Below are positions 37,716 to 46,787 of a stretch of 64,000 nucleotides of DNA, piece by piece (the first letter of the stretch is position 1; the number at the start of each line of letters is the position of its first letter). The translations under genes and the position numbers were made by a program. The notes under the pieces were generated by a model. It had not been told where the DNA came from and made no database searches. It saw nothing but the letters and a program-made list of their open reading frames with translations. Origin of the DNA: Azospirillum sp. B21 (GTDB taxonomy: Bacteria > Pseudomonadota > Alphaproteobacteria > Azospirillales > Azospirillaceae); the NCBI RefSeq assembly GCF_008364825.1, contig NZ_VTTO01000001.1:124001-188000 (forward strand). Direction: 5' to 3'.

Positions 37716-39275
37716 ATGGAAGAGTCCGGTTTACGCACCGCCATCCTGAGCGAACTGATCGCCCGCCTGCGAGGGCCGGCCGGAACCGGAGAAGCGCTTA
37801 AGGACATTTCCGCAGCCTGCGAATCCGCGCGTGCCGCCGGCCTCGGCAGCGACGTCGAGGCGATGGCGGCGCTGGACCATGCGACGGCCGATCTGGACCC
37901 CATCCTCCGGGAATCGGCGTTGGCCTATGTTTCCGGCGATCTGCGCCGCTATTCGCGCATTCTCGATATGCTGGACAATGTGCTCGATCTGGCACCGATG
38001 GACGGCATCAACCAGATCTACTGGAGCATGCAGCGCCAGCTGTTCCTGATGCGCATGGATATGGGGTCCGTCCCGGACTTCGTGGCCGGGCAGGTGTTGC
38101 CGTTCTATGAGCGCTTCCTGACGCAGATTTCCCTTCGGCTGGGTTTGGCACCGGCAGCCAGACCGGCGGGCAGACCGGCGACCGGCCGGGTCGTCATGGT
38201 CACCAACCAGTTCCTGTCCGACCAGCACCCGCCCTCGCGCTCCCTGCTGGCCCAGGCAGTCAGGCTGCAGCGGGACTTGGGCCGGACGGTCCTGGTGCTG
38301 AACACCAACATGATGCCGGACCGCTATTACAGTCCCTTCATCCCACCCTTCGCCGCCGCGGTGGAAGAGAGCCTGTCCGGCGACCAGACTGTCCGGTTCG
38401 GCAACGAGACCGTTCGCCTCCTGTCCTCCGCCGCGCCCGGCATCACCGCCGAAAAGCTCAACGGCTTCTTGTCGGCGGTGGAGGAGTTCGATCCCGATCT
38501 GGTGATCGCCTTCGGCGGATCGGTGATCGTCGCCGATCTGCTGGCCTCCGCAAGGCCGCTGCTGTGCATTCCGACGACCAGCGGCCAGACCGTCTCGCTC
38601 GCCGACATCGTCCTGGATTACGGCGGCCGGGCGGCGCCGCCGGGCGATGGGCGGCTTGCCCGCTCCTGGCGACCTTTCCGGCGGGGAATGGCGCTGCGGG
38701 AGGATGACGGTGCGGCCACGCGAGCCGAATTCGGTGCGACGGACGATGCCTTCCTGTATGTGGTCGTCGGAAACCGGCTGGATGCGGAGGTCGATGCCGC
38801 GTTCCTGGCCCTGCTGGAACGGGTGCTGGATGCGGTCCCGCAAGGCGAGGTTCTGTTCGCCGGAACCGTCGATGCGCTGCTGGGCCGTCTCGCCGCCTCC
38901 CGCCATGCGGCGCGGCTCCGTTGTCTCGGCCATGTCGAGCGCATCGGCGCGCTCCTTCGGATCTGCGATGTCTTCCTGAATCCCCAACGTGTAGGCGGCG
39001 GCGGCAGTGCAGCCCAAGCGCTGGCATCCGGCCTGCCGATCCTGGCCTTCGACGGTGGCGACGTGGCGAGCATCGCCGGGCCGGGCTTCCTCGTCGGCGA
39101 CGGCGACACATTCGTCGGACGGGCGGTTGCGCTGGCCGCCGACCCTGCCCTGCTGTCCAGAAGCCGCGAAGAGTCGCGCAGGCGCTTCGCAGTGGTCAGA
39201 CAGGAGGAATCCGACCCGAACCAGCTGCCCGTCTACATGGACGAGGTGATCGACCTTTACCGGCTGAGGACTTGA
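37716..39275 (+). CDS. GT-B-type glycosyltransferase-like protein
   Basis: The 519-residue product has a helical N-terminal region of about 140 residues. A two-domain GT-B-like body follows: RVVMVTNQFLSDQHPPSRS starts the first Rossmann-like domain, and the nucleotide-sugar-side domain contains VVVGNRLDAE and LRICDVFLNPQRVGGGGSAAQAL. The acidic donor-binding stretch SGLPILAFDGGDVA follows. Substrates are unknown, though a cell-surface or flagellin sugar is possible. I chose the ATG at 37716 since AAGGAG lies six bases before it. It stands alone downstream of guaA. Confidence 0.78.
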   Translation: MEESGLRTAILSELIARLRGPAGTGEALKDISAACESARAAGLGSDVEAMAALDHATADLDPILRESALAYVSGDLRRYSRILDMLDNVLDLAPMDGINQIYWSMQRQLFLMRMDMGSVPDFVAGQVLPFYERFLTQISLRLGLAPAARPAGRPATGRVVMVTNQFLSDQHPPSRSLLAQAVRLQRDLGRTVLVLNTNMMPDRYYSPFIPPFAAAVEESLSGDQTVRFGNETVRLLSSAAPGITAEKLNGFLSAVEEFDPDLVIAFGGSVIVADLLASARPLLCIPTTSGQTVSLADIVLDYGGRAAPPGDGRLARSWRPFRRGMALREDDGAATRAEFGATDDAFLYVVVGNRLDAEVDAAFLALLERVLDAVPQGEVLFAGTVDALLGRLAASRHAARLRCLGHVERIGALLRICDVFLNPQRVGGGGSAAQALASGLPILAFDGGDVASIAGPGFLVGDGDTFVGRAVALAADPALLSRSREESRRRFAVVRQEESDPNQLPVYMDEVIDLYRLRT

Positions 39276-39325
39276 TCACCTTCACCGCGACGTGGGGTAG
39301 TCGTAACCCGACCTGTTCGCCCACC

Positions 39326-39556
39326 TCAGAACAGCGGTTCGGCGGCCTGTGACCGGGTGCCCGGCTTCGTGCCGCGCCGCCTGCCGCGGACCGGCTTGGG
39401 GCTGGCCGGCAGCAGCCCTTCCCGCTGGGCGCAGAGATCGTGCCAGACATGTCCCGGCCGCTCCGGCGTCCAATACATGGGCTCGCCAAGCAGAACCTCT
39501 TCGCCGCAGCAGCTGCAAGGCGGATATGGGCTGGATGTGTGTTCGGACCGGTCCAT
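39326..39556 (-). CDS. Small Cys/His protein, possible zinc ribbon
   Basis: I do not recognise a family. The 76-residue product begins MDRSEHTSSPYPPCSCCGEE and has WHDLCAQ about 25 residues later, so three or four Cys and a His could bind zinc. A basic tail (RGRRRGTKPGTRSQ) might bind nucleic acid. The ATG at 39556 lacks a strong ribosome binding site. It lies downstream of the transglycosylase on the same strand and convergent with the glycosyltransferase. Confidence 0.55.
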   Translation of the reverse strand: MDRSEHTSSPYPPCSCCGEEVLLGEPMYWTPERPGHVWHDLCAQREGLLPASPKPVRGRRRGTKPGTRSQAAEPLF

Positions 39557-39644
39557 CACACCGTTATGCCAGTGACGAGGCGACCCGTAAGTGATGCGGA
39601 TCAAATCCGACCGCAAGAGGGTAAAAAATGTTCCGCTCAAGGTT

Positions 39645-39675
39645 GAGGGCGGAATCGCATACGCGATCCGCCCTC
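39645..39675 (-). terminator. Hairpin after the lytic transglycosylase
   Basis: GAGGGCGG plus ATCGC pairs with GCGAT plus CCGCCCTC around ATAC, with one bulged A. On the minus strand it lies after the transglycosylase stop, and a run of six T follows about 18 bases later. It is a probable terminator. Confidence 0.5.
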
Positions 39676-39726
39676 TCCCGACCACGGGGCGGGGCTGCAC
39701 GCCCGCCCTTGCCATGTCCGTCCCCG

Positions 39727-40797
39727 TTACTGTGCGTCGGCCAACGCCACACACGCCCGGTCGCGGCCGGCGAGGCTGCCGCAGCCGTCGGCGCGCTGCG
39801 AGACGAAGCGCATGACCACGCGTTCCCCCTTGCCGACCGACTGCGGAGGCAGCAGGGCCTCGGCGACCTGGGTGGTGAATTGCGGGCTGACACGATGAGT
39901 CGACGAAGCCGGGCGCGGCTCGGCGTTGGCCACCTGGACCGGTATGACGGGTGCGGCGGCCGGCTGCGGCAGCGACGCGACAACGACCGGCGCAGGTGCC
40001 GGGACCGGAGCGGCCACCGGTTCGAGGGCCTTCTGTTCCGCCGGGCGCGGTTCCATGCGACGCGGTTCGACCGCGCGGGACGGCGGCGCTTCGGCGGAGG
40101 CGACCACGACCGGCGCCGGCTCGGACTGTTGCGGAGCCGGGGCCGCCGGCTGGCCGCCGCGCGGCTTCGGCGCGTCGTCCGGCACCACCGCGATCTCGAT
40201 GGCGCCCGCGCCGGCCGCCAGCGACGGCTCGCGGGGGGCGGAGCCGCGCAGCACCGGGGTCAGCGCGGCCAGATACAGCTTGGTCTCGCGCGGCAGGCGC
40301 TGCTTGCCGGCCAGATGCTGGGCATAGCAACCCGGTCCGCAATTGTAGGCGGCAAGGAATCCCGGGGCGCCGAACAGGTCGTACATCTCGCGCAGATAGG
40401 CGGTGCCGGCCATGATGTTGTCGCGCGGATCGGACGGATCGGAACCAAGACCGTATTGCGCCCGCATCAGCTCATAGGTGCCGGGCATCACCTGCATCAG
40501 GCCGATGGCCCCGGCGGAGCTGGTCAGAACCTTGCCGTTGCGGCTGGTGGCGCGGCCATTGCTCTCCCGCATCATCACCGCGCGGATCCACTTCTCCGGC
40601 ATATCGTAGCGTTGGGACGCCTCTCGGATCAGCGGTACCCAGCGAGACAGCGGATCGTTCGGATCGGGGACGTAGGCTGCTTCGACAGGGGGTGCCGTCT
40701 GCACCTGCGGCGCTTCGGTGGCACAGCCGGCAAGGCCGAGCGCAAGGCACAGCATAGCTCCGGCGGCGTTGATCGTCGCGAGGTTCAGTTTTACCAC
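39727..40797 (-). CDS. Lipoprotein lytic transglycosylase (SLT domain)
   Basis: Lytic transglycosylases cut the peptidoglycan glycan strand. The 356-residue product has a lipoprotein signal with lipobox LGLAGC, so it is likely anchored to a periplasmic membrane face. An SLT domain follows with the catalytic Glu in AVMMRESNGRATS and the motifs AIGLMQVMPGTYELM and AAYNCGPG. The C-terminal half is Pro/Ala-rich and ends in a short conserved-looking piece (GERVVMRFVSQRADGCG). I chose the GTG at 40797, which gives a standard signal; a TTG at 40833 is the other choice. Confidence 0.9.
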   Translation of the reverse strand: MVKLNLATINAAGAMLCLALGLAGCATEAPQVQTAPPVEAAYVPDPNDPLSRWVPLIREASQRYDMPEKWIRAVMMRESNGRATSRNGKVLTSSAGAIGLMQVMPGTYELMRAQYGLGSDPSDPRDNIMAGTAYLREMYDLFGAPGFLAAYNCGPGCYAQHLAGKQRLPRETKLYLAALTPVLRGSAPREPSLAAGAGAIEIAVVPDDAPKPRGGQPAAPAPQQSEPAPVVVASAEAPPSRAVEPRRMEPRPAEQKALEPVAAPVPAPAPVVVASLPQPAAAPVIPVQVANAEPRPASSTHRVSPQFTTQVAEALLPPQSVGKGERVVMRFVSQRADGCGSLAGRDRACVALADAQ

Positions 40798-40852
40798 GAG
40801 GGGATTTCCGTGCTGTTGGCGCGGGCAGAACAAGAGTTGGATCGCTTTTCGA

Positions 40853-40880
40853 TGTATAGCCCACGCCTGTCAAGCGACAA
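40853..40880 (-). promoter_or_regulatory. Candidate promoter of the lytic transglycosylase
   Basis: On the minus strand TTGTCG (40880-40875), a 16-base spacer and TATACA (40858-40853) lie about 55 bases before the GTG start. The -10 is good and the -35 fair. Confidence 0.45.
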
Positions 40881-40993
40881 CGCGACCGTTTTCCGAATCC
40901 TGTCCCGAAGATGCCCCAAAAAAGCCCTATTGATCCCTTGTTCTCAGGTGGGCAATTAGGATTTTCGGCAAATGTCTGTATGCCTATGTTCGC

Positions 40994-41012
40994 TGTCCCT
41001 TCGAACAGGACA
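40994..41012 (+). promoter_or_regulatory. Inverted repeat upstream of the RND efflux genes
   Basis: TGTCC and GGACA are separated by nine bases. The size would suit a TetR-type repressor dimer, but no regulator gene is adjacent and no known consensus is matched. Confidence 0.25.
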
Positions 41013-41158
41013 GTTCCGTCACAAGCCGCGACAATGGGAACCTTGACGGAACATCGGCGCCACCCTTAATGGAGAGCGACGGCCGCGCCCTCAACCGGCA
41101 CCGACATTGCCGGCGTCGATACTGATGACCGGGCAGGCCTGGCCGAACTGGATCGAGC

Positions 41159-42385
41159 ATGATGACCGCCCCGCAACGGACAGTTCCCCCGGCCCCCCAG
41201 CCGCTCAAGCCGCACCGCCCCTCACCGCAAGACGACGCTCCTCCCCCGCCCCGCCCGCGGCGCTTCCAGTGGCTCGGCTGGCTCGTCGTTCTGCTGGTGG
41301 CGGTCGGTGGGCTGGTCCTGTGGCGCACCCAGGGCCCGGCAGCGACACCCGCCGCCCCGGCCGTGCCCGCCGGCGAGCGTCCCGTGGAACTGTCGGCGCT
41401 GGAGGTGACGGCCGTCGCCCCGCGTGCGCTGACCGAGACCGTCCGCCTCAGCGGCTCCGTCTCTCCGATGGAGCAGTCGGCAGTCAAGGCGGAGGTGGCG
41501 GCCCGGCTGGCCGAGGTGCCGGTTCGGGAGGGGCAGGCCGTCCGCCGGGGCGAAGTGCTGGCCCGCTTCGAAACGGTGGAACTCGCTGCCCGCCTCAACG
41601 AAAAGCAGGCCAATCTGGAGGGCGCCCGCGCCCAGCTGGTCCTGGCCGAGAAGACGCTGGCAAAGAACCGCACGCTGAACCGCAACAACATCGTCTCCGA
41701 CACCAGCCTGGATCAGGCGGAAAGCAGCTTCGGTTTCCAGAGGGCGCAGGTGGACGCGCTGGCCGCCCAGGTGGAGCTGGCGCGCAAGGCCCTGCGCGAC
41801 GCGGTGGTGGTCAGCCCGATCGACGGAATGGTCGCCACCCGCTCGGTCAATCCAGGAGAGAATCTGGCGGTGAACGCCGCAATGTTCACCATCGTCGACC
41901 TGGCGCGGGTCGAAGTGGAGGCGACCGTCCCGGCGGAACAGGTGGCGAAGCTCGCCGTCGGTCAGACCGCCCGGCTTCGCGTCGAGGGCTTCGGGGAGCG
42001 GGAATTCGCCGGCCGCGTCGCCCGCATCAATCCGATGGCGCGGGCGGGATCGCGCGCCATCCCGGTCTATGTGACGGTCGACAACAGGGACGGTGCGCTC
42101 CGCGGCGGCATGTTCGCCAGCGGCGAGGTTCTGGTGGCGGAGGCTGCGGGCGCCATCGCGGTGCCGCCGGTCGCCATCCGTCATGACGACCAGGGCGATT
42201 TCGTTCTGGTGATCGTCGACGGCCGCACCGTCCGCCGCCCGGTCACGCGGGTGGCCCAATGGGCGCGCGGCGATCTGGTGCAGGTGGAGGGGCTGGCGCC
42301 GGGCGACCCGGTCGTCACCGGCAACCTGCCCGGCCTGACCGCCGGCCGCGCCGTCGCGGTCGCCCGCACGGCCACCGGCTCCTGA
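41159..42385 (+). CDS. RND efflux periplasmic adaptor (membrane fusion protein)
   Basis: The protein links an inner-membrane RND pump with an outer-membrane channel. The 408-residue product has a basic Pro-rich start and one membrane anchor (WLGWLVVLLVAVGGLVLW). A biotinyl-lipoyl-like domain follows (AEVPVREGQAVRRGEVLARF), then a helical hairpin (LEGARAQLVLAEKTLAKNR) and the beta-barrel region (LAVGQTARLRVEGFGEREF). The ATG at 41159 is directly followed by a second ATG. The pump gene starts 15 bases after its stop. No TolC-like gene is present in the window. Confidence 0.94.
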   Translation: MMTAPQRTVPPAPQPLKPHRPSPQDDAPPPPRPRRFQWLGWLVVLLVAVGGLVLWRTQGPAATPAAPAVPAGERPVELSALEVTAVAPRALTETVRLSGSVSPMEQSAVKAEVAARLAEVPVREGQAVRRGEVLARFETVELAARLNEKQANLEGARAQLVLAEKTLAKNRTLNRNNIVSDTSLDQAESSFGFQRAQVDALAAQVELARKALRDAVVVSPIDGMVATRSVNPGENLAVNAAMFTIVDLARVEVEATVPAEQVAKLAVGQTARLRVEGFGEREFAGRVARINPMARAGSRAIPVYVTVDNRDGALRGGMFASGEVLVAEAAGAIAVPPVAIRHDDQGDFVLVIVDGRTVRRPVTRVAQWARGDLVQVEGLAPGDPVVTGNLPGLTAGRAVAVARTATGS

Positions 42386-42400
42386 GGACCGGACAGCGCC

Positions 42401-45400
42401 ATGCCGATCACCCGCATCAGCGTCGACAACCCGGTCTTCGCCACCATGATGATGGTGGCGCTGATGGTGCTCGGCCTCTTCTCTTACAACCGACTGGGCG
42501 TCGATCTGTTTCCCGACGTGGATTTCCCGGTGGTGGTGGTCAGCACCAGCTATCCCGGCGCCAGCCCGGAGACGGTGGAGACCGACATCACCCGCCCGGT
42601 CGAGGATGCGATCAACACCATCGCCGGCATCAAGACGCTGACCTCGCGCTCCTACGAAGGCCAGTCGGTGGTGATCGCGGAGTTCGACCTGAAGACCTCC
42701 TCGGTCCAGGCGCTGCAGGATGTGCGTGAAAAGGTCTCGGCCATCCGCGCAACCTTCCGGGACGAGGTGAAGGATCCGCAGATCACCCGCTTCAATCCGG
42801 ACGACCAGCCCATCCTGTCCCTCGCGGTGACGTCGGACCTGCGGTCCTTGCGCGACCTGACCACGCTGACCGACCAGATCATCCTGAAGCGGCTGCAGAA
42901 TGTCCGTGGCGTCGGCAAGGCGACCATCGCCGGCGGGGTGAAGCGCCAGATCCTGGTCCGTCTGAAGCCGGAGAAGCTGGAGGCCCTCAACGTCGGCGTC
43001 GACGAGGTGATCGCCACTGTCGGCGGCGAGAACCAGGACGTCCCCGCCGGCACCGTCACCGGCCAGGGGCGGGAGCGCGTGGTGCAGGTGGAAGGGCGCG
43101 TGCGCAACCCGCTCGACCTTCTCGACCTGATCGTCGCCCGCCGCGGCGAGAGCCCGGTGCGGCTGGGCCAGGTCGCCGAGGTGATCGACGGACAGGAGGA
43201 GCAGGACTCCGCCGCCATGCTGAACGGCAACCCGGCGCTGGCGGTGGATGTGGTGAAGGTCCAGGGTGCCAACACCGTCGAGGTCGCGCGCGGCCTGCAT
43301 GCGGCGATCCAGGATCTGCGGACCAACGGCTCGCTGCCGCCCGACGTCACGCTGGCGGTGGTGCGAGACAGCTCCCGCGGGATCACCAACTCGCTGAGCA
43401 ACGTGCAGAAGACCCTGGTCGAGGGCGGCATCCTGACGATCCTCATCGTCATGGTGTTCCTCGGATCCTGGCGCAGCACGGTCATCACCGCGCTGACCCT
43501 GCCGGTCGCCGTGCTGGGCACCTTCGGCATGCTGGCGGCCATGGGGTTCACGCTGAACATGATGACGCTGATGGCCCTGTCGCTCGCCATCGGCATCCTG
43601 ATCGACGACGCCATCGTGGTACGCGAGAACATCATGCGCCACCTCGCCCGCGGTCAGGGCCACCGGCAAGCCGCGCTCGACGGCACGGCGGAGATCGGGC
43701 TGGCGGTGCTGGCGACCACGCTGACCATCGTCGCGGTGTTCCTGCCGGTCGCCTTCATGGGCGGCATCATCGGCCGCTTCTTCCTGCAATTCGGCATCAC
43801 CGTCTCGGCGGCGGTGCTGATCTCGCTGTTCGTGTCCTTCACGCTCGATCCCATGCTGTCCAGCGTGTGGTACGACCCGGCGGCGCACGGCAAACATGGC
43901 CGCTCCATCTTCGGCCGCTTCGCGGCTTGGTTCGAGCGCGGGTTCAATGCCGTCTCGCACGGCTACGGCCGGCTGCTGCGCTGGGGCCTGCGCCGCCGCT
44001 TTCTGGTGGCGATCGCGGCGCTGGCGATCTTCTTCGGCAGCTTCCTGCTGGTGCCGCGCATCGGCGTGGAGTTCGTGCCGGCTGCCGACCTCGGCGAGCA
44101 GATCGTGGAGGTGGAGACCCCGGTCGGCTCCTCGCTTGCCACCACCACGGCCAAGACGAAACAGGTGGAGGCGGCGATCCGCGAATTCCCGGAGATCGCC
44201 TACACCTACAGCACCGTCAACACCGGCGTATCGATCGGCCACAACCGCGGCAGCATCTATCTGCGCTACACCCCGATCGAGCAGCGCAAGCGGTCCCCCA
44301 ACGATCTCGCCCCGCTGCTGCGCGAACGGCTGTCGGCGATCCCCGGCGTCACCATCGGCATCGCCATCCCCGGCGTCGGCGGCGTGCAGAAGCAGATCCA
44401 GGTGTCGGTGCAGGGCCGCGACATCGCCGAACTGGACCGGCTGTCGCAGAAGGTCATCGGCGCCATGCGCGCCATCCCAGGCTTCGTCGATGTCGACAGC
44501 ACGCTGAAGGCGGCCAAGCCGACGCTGGCCGTCCGGCTGGAACGCGACATCGCCAGCGACCTCGGCATCGGCACCGCCAAGGTGGCCGACACGTTGCGCC
44601 CGTTGTTTGCCGGCGACACGGTGTCGAGTTGGAAGGCGCCGGACGGCGAGAGCTACGACGTGCTGGTCCGCCTGCCCGAAGGCGACCGCGCCGGCCGCGC
44701 CGACCTCGACCGCATCTATTTCTCCGGTGGAAAAGACGCCAACGGCACGCCCCGCATGATCCCGCTGTCCCAGGTGGCGGAGGTGGTGACGACGCTGGGC
44801 GCCTCGCAGATCAACCGGCGCGACCTGCAGCGAGAGGTGAATGTCCAGGCCAACGTCCAGGGCCGCGCCGCCGGCGATGCCGGGCGGGAGCTGCAGGCGG
44901 CATTGGCAAAGATCGAGCTGCCGCCCGGCTACCGCATCGTCTTCGGCGGCTCCACCAAGGACATCGCGGAGACCAGCAGCTACGCGGCGCAGGCATTGGC
45001 GCTCGCCGTCATCCTGATCTACCTGATCCTGGCCTCGCAGTTCGGCAGTTTCCTGCAGCCGCTCGCCATCATGGCGTCGCTGCCCCTGTCGCTGGTCGGC
45101 GTGTTCCTGGGACTTCTGGTGGCGGGATCGACGCTGAACATCTTCAGCGCCATCGGCTTCATCATGCTGATGGGTCTGGTGACCAAGAACGCCATCCTGC
45201 TGGTCGATTTCGCCAACCAGGCGCGCAAGCGCGGCGCCGACCTGCACGACGCGCTGGTGGAGGCCGGCATCATCCGCCTGCGCCCCATCGTGATGACCAC
45301 CGCGGCGATGATCTTCGGCATGATCCCGCTGGCGCTCGGCATCGGCGAGGGCGCGCAGCAACGGGCGCCGATGGCCCACGCGGTGATCGGCGGCCTTTTG

Positions 45401-45526
45401 TCCTCCACTATCCTGACGCTTCTGGTGGTGCCGGTTGCGCTGACCTATCTGGACGGCCTGTCGCGCAGGATGAAGCGCTGGTTCGCGCACACCGACCCCG
45501 ACGCGCAGCAGCACCCGGCGGAGTGA
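42401..45526 (+). CDS. RND multidrug/metabolite efflux permease (AcrB/HAE1-like)
   Basis: RND permeases use the proton gradient to expel hydrophobic compounds. The 1041-residue product has the twelve-helix layout with two large periplasmic loops. The start ITRISVDNPVFATMMMVALM and SYPGASPETVETDITRPVED are typical. The proton-relay Asp pair is in AIGILIDDAIVVRENI, and NAILLVDFANQARKRG ends the second half. It is coupled to the adaptor gene. The first loop lacks the aromatic-rich segments I would use to claim a specific drug range, so the substrate is open. Confidence 0.95.
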   Translation: MPITRISVDNPVFATMMMVALMVLGLFSYNRLGVDLFPDVDFPVVVVSTSYPGASPETVETDITRPVEDAINTIAGIKTLTSRSYEGQSVVIAEFDLKTSSVQALQDVREKVSAIRATFRDEVKDPQITRFNPDDQPILSLAVTSDLRSLRDLTTLTDQIILKRLQNVRGVGKATIAGGVKRQILVRLKPEKLEALNVGVDEVIATVGGENQDVPAGTVTGQGRERVVQVEGRVRNPLDLLDLIVARRGESPVRLGQVAEVIDGQEEQDSAAMLNGNPALAVDVVKVQGANTVEVARGLHAAIQDLRTNGSLPPDVTLAVVRDSSRGITNSLSNVQKTLVEGGILTILIVMVFLGSWRSTVITALTLPVAVLGTFGMLAAMGFTLNMMTLMALSLAIGILIDDAIVVRENIMRHLARGQGHRQAALDGTAEIGLAVLATTLTIVAVFLPVAFMGGIIGRFFLQFGITVSAAVLISLFVSFTLDPMLSSVWYDPAAHGKHGRSIFGRFAAWFERGFNAVSHGYGRLLRWGLRRRFLVAIAALAIFFGSFLLVPRIGVEFVPAADLGEQIVEVETPVGSSLATTTAKTKQVEAAIREFPEIAYTYSTVNTGVSIGHNRGSIYLRYTPIEQRKRSPNDLAPLLRERLSAIPGVTIGIAIPGVGGVQKQIQVSVQGRDIAELDRLSQKVIGAMRAIPGFVDVDSTLKAAKPTLAVRLERDIASDLGIGTAKVADTLRPLFAGDTVSSWKAPDGESYDVLVRLPEGDRAGRADLDRIYFSGGKDANGTPRMIPLSQVAEVVTTLGASQINRRDLQREVNVQANVQGRAAGDAGRELQAALAKIELPPGYRIVFGGSTKDIAETSSYAAQALALAVILIYLILASQFGSFLQPLAIMASLPLSLVGVFLGLLVAGSTLNIFSAIGFIMLMGLVTKNAILLVDFANQARKRGADLHDALVEAGIIRLRPIVMTTAAMIFGMIPLALGIGEGAQQRAPMAHAVIGGLLSSTILTLLVVPVALTYLDGLSRRMKRWFAHTDPDAQQHPAE

Positions 45527-45529
45527 GGG

Positions 45530-46621
45530 TCACACGAGGGCGGGCGTCCGTGCCGAGCTTTCGGTGCCGACACGCCCCAGATTCTGCTCCACCCAGCGAT
45601 CCGCGGCCTCCCGCCCGGCATCGCGCAGCCAGTTCAGGAAGGTCCAGTCGGTCATCAGCTTGGAATAGACGCCCAGATCCTGCAGATGTTCGTCGGCATC
45701 GATCAGATGCAGGCGCGGGGCATCGGCGCGCGCGGACAGGCAGCGCAGTTCCTGCAGCAGGGCGGCGTTGAAGGTGATCTGGTTCAGGCGGGCGGCGATG
45801 CCGGCAGGATCCTCCGGCGTGGTGGCGCAGGTCAGTGGATTGATCGCAACCACCAGCAGGTCGGCACCGGGACAGGCCTCGGCCAGCGGCGACAATGGCG
45901 GGTTGCTAAGGTAACCGCCGTCCCAGTAATCCTGCCCGCCGATCCGCACAGCGCGGAACAGGTGCGGCAGACAAGCCGATGCCAGCAGATGATCGACCTC
46001 GACCTCCGTCTCGTCGAACAGGCGCAGGGCGCCGCTGCGCACATTGGTGGCACTGACGAACAGCCGCAGACCGCTCCGCCGGATCAGCTCCGGTTCCACC
46101 ATCTCTGCCAACAGCCCGCGCAATGGGTGAAAATCCGCCGACTGCGTCTGGTAGGGGGTGATCCAGCGCTTTGCCCAATCCACCATATGCGATCCCGGCG
46201 CATGGTCGACGTTCCAGCGGCCGAGCAGCCGGTCGGTCAAGCTCGGCTGGATCGGTCCAAGCCGCCCAGCCGCACTCACCCGCTCCCAGAAATTCGCCAG
46301 TTCCGCGCGCGCTCCCGCGCATCCGCCTCGTGTCCAGCCCTGCACCAGCATCGCGGCATTCATCGCCCCGGCGCTGGCGCCGCTGACGCCGACCAGCCGG
46401 ATATCCTCTTCCAGCAGCCGGTCGAGCACGCCCCAGGTGAAGGCCCCATGCGCCCCGCCACCCTGCAACGCCAGCGCCAGCGTCGGTTTGGGCGGCGGCA
46501 GGGCCCGCATCGACCCCAGCCCCGGCTGTTCCAGCGGTTCCTCCGACTTGGCCGGCGTGACCTGCCGTTCGGTTGCGGGCTTGCGGCACACGCGGTTCCA
46601 CAGCTTGCGGATCATGGTCAT
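45530..46621 (-). CDS. Patatin-like phospholipase
   Basis: The 363-residue product has the patatin motifs ALALQGGGAHGAFTWGVLD (oxyanion), VGVSGASAGAMNA (nucleophile Ser) and YWDGGYLSNPPLSPL (catalytic Asp). No signal peptide is seen; it is probably cytoplasmic or loosely membrane-bound. It is closer to the long ALDH-associated bacterial type than to the RssA-like protein at 18552. I chose the ATG at 46621 (MTMIRKLWNRV); the longer frame from 46717 has a weak start. It converges on the RND permease, with only three bases between stops. Confidence 0.9.
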   Translation of the reverse strand: MTMIRKLWNRVCRKPATERQVTPAKSEEPLEQPGLGSMRALPPPKPTLALALQGGGAHGAFTWGVLDRLLEEDIRLVGVSGASAGAMNAAMLVQGWTRGGCAGARAELANFWERVSAAGRLGPIQPSLTDRLLGRWNVDHAPGSHMVDWAKRWITPYQTQSADFHPLRGLLAEMVEPELIRRSGLRLFVSATNVRSGALRLFDETEVEVDHLLASACLPHLFRAVRIGGQDYWDGGYLSNPPLSPLAEACPGADLLVVAINPLTCATTPEDPAGIAARLNQITFNAALLQELRCLSARADAPRLHLIDADEHLQDLGVYSKLMTDWTFLNWLRDAGREAADRWVEQNLGRVGTESSARTPALV

Positions 46622-46787
46622 GTCGGCACGTCCTCGCTCGCCTATGCTGCATCGCAACATGAGCAGGGCCTTGAGCATCGGCAAGGGGGTATGCCTAGGG
46701 AAGGGGAGGATCGGCACCGCCCTGTCCGCCCCGGCATTGGAAAGCCGCCTCCATATGCACTAAGTAGGCACACACCCCAGTTGCCGA

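Larger units (their letters stand above)
40798..41158. other. 361-base divergent intergenic region
   Basis: It separates the transglycosylase from the RND genes. It contains a promoter for the former (40853-40880) and a TGTCC-N9-GGACA inverted repeat (40994-41012) that could control the latter. No additional coding frame with a plausible start was found. Confidence 0.5.

Noticed and set aside
41222..45514. 1430-codon open frame on the minus strand opposite the RND genes
   Set aside because: Its residues are His/Asp/Gln-rich noise typical of antisense frames in GC-rich DNA, and the plus strand encodes clear RND proteins.
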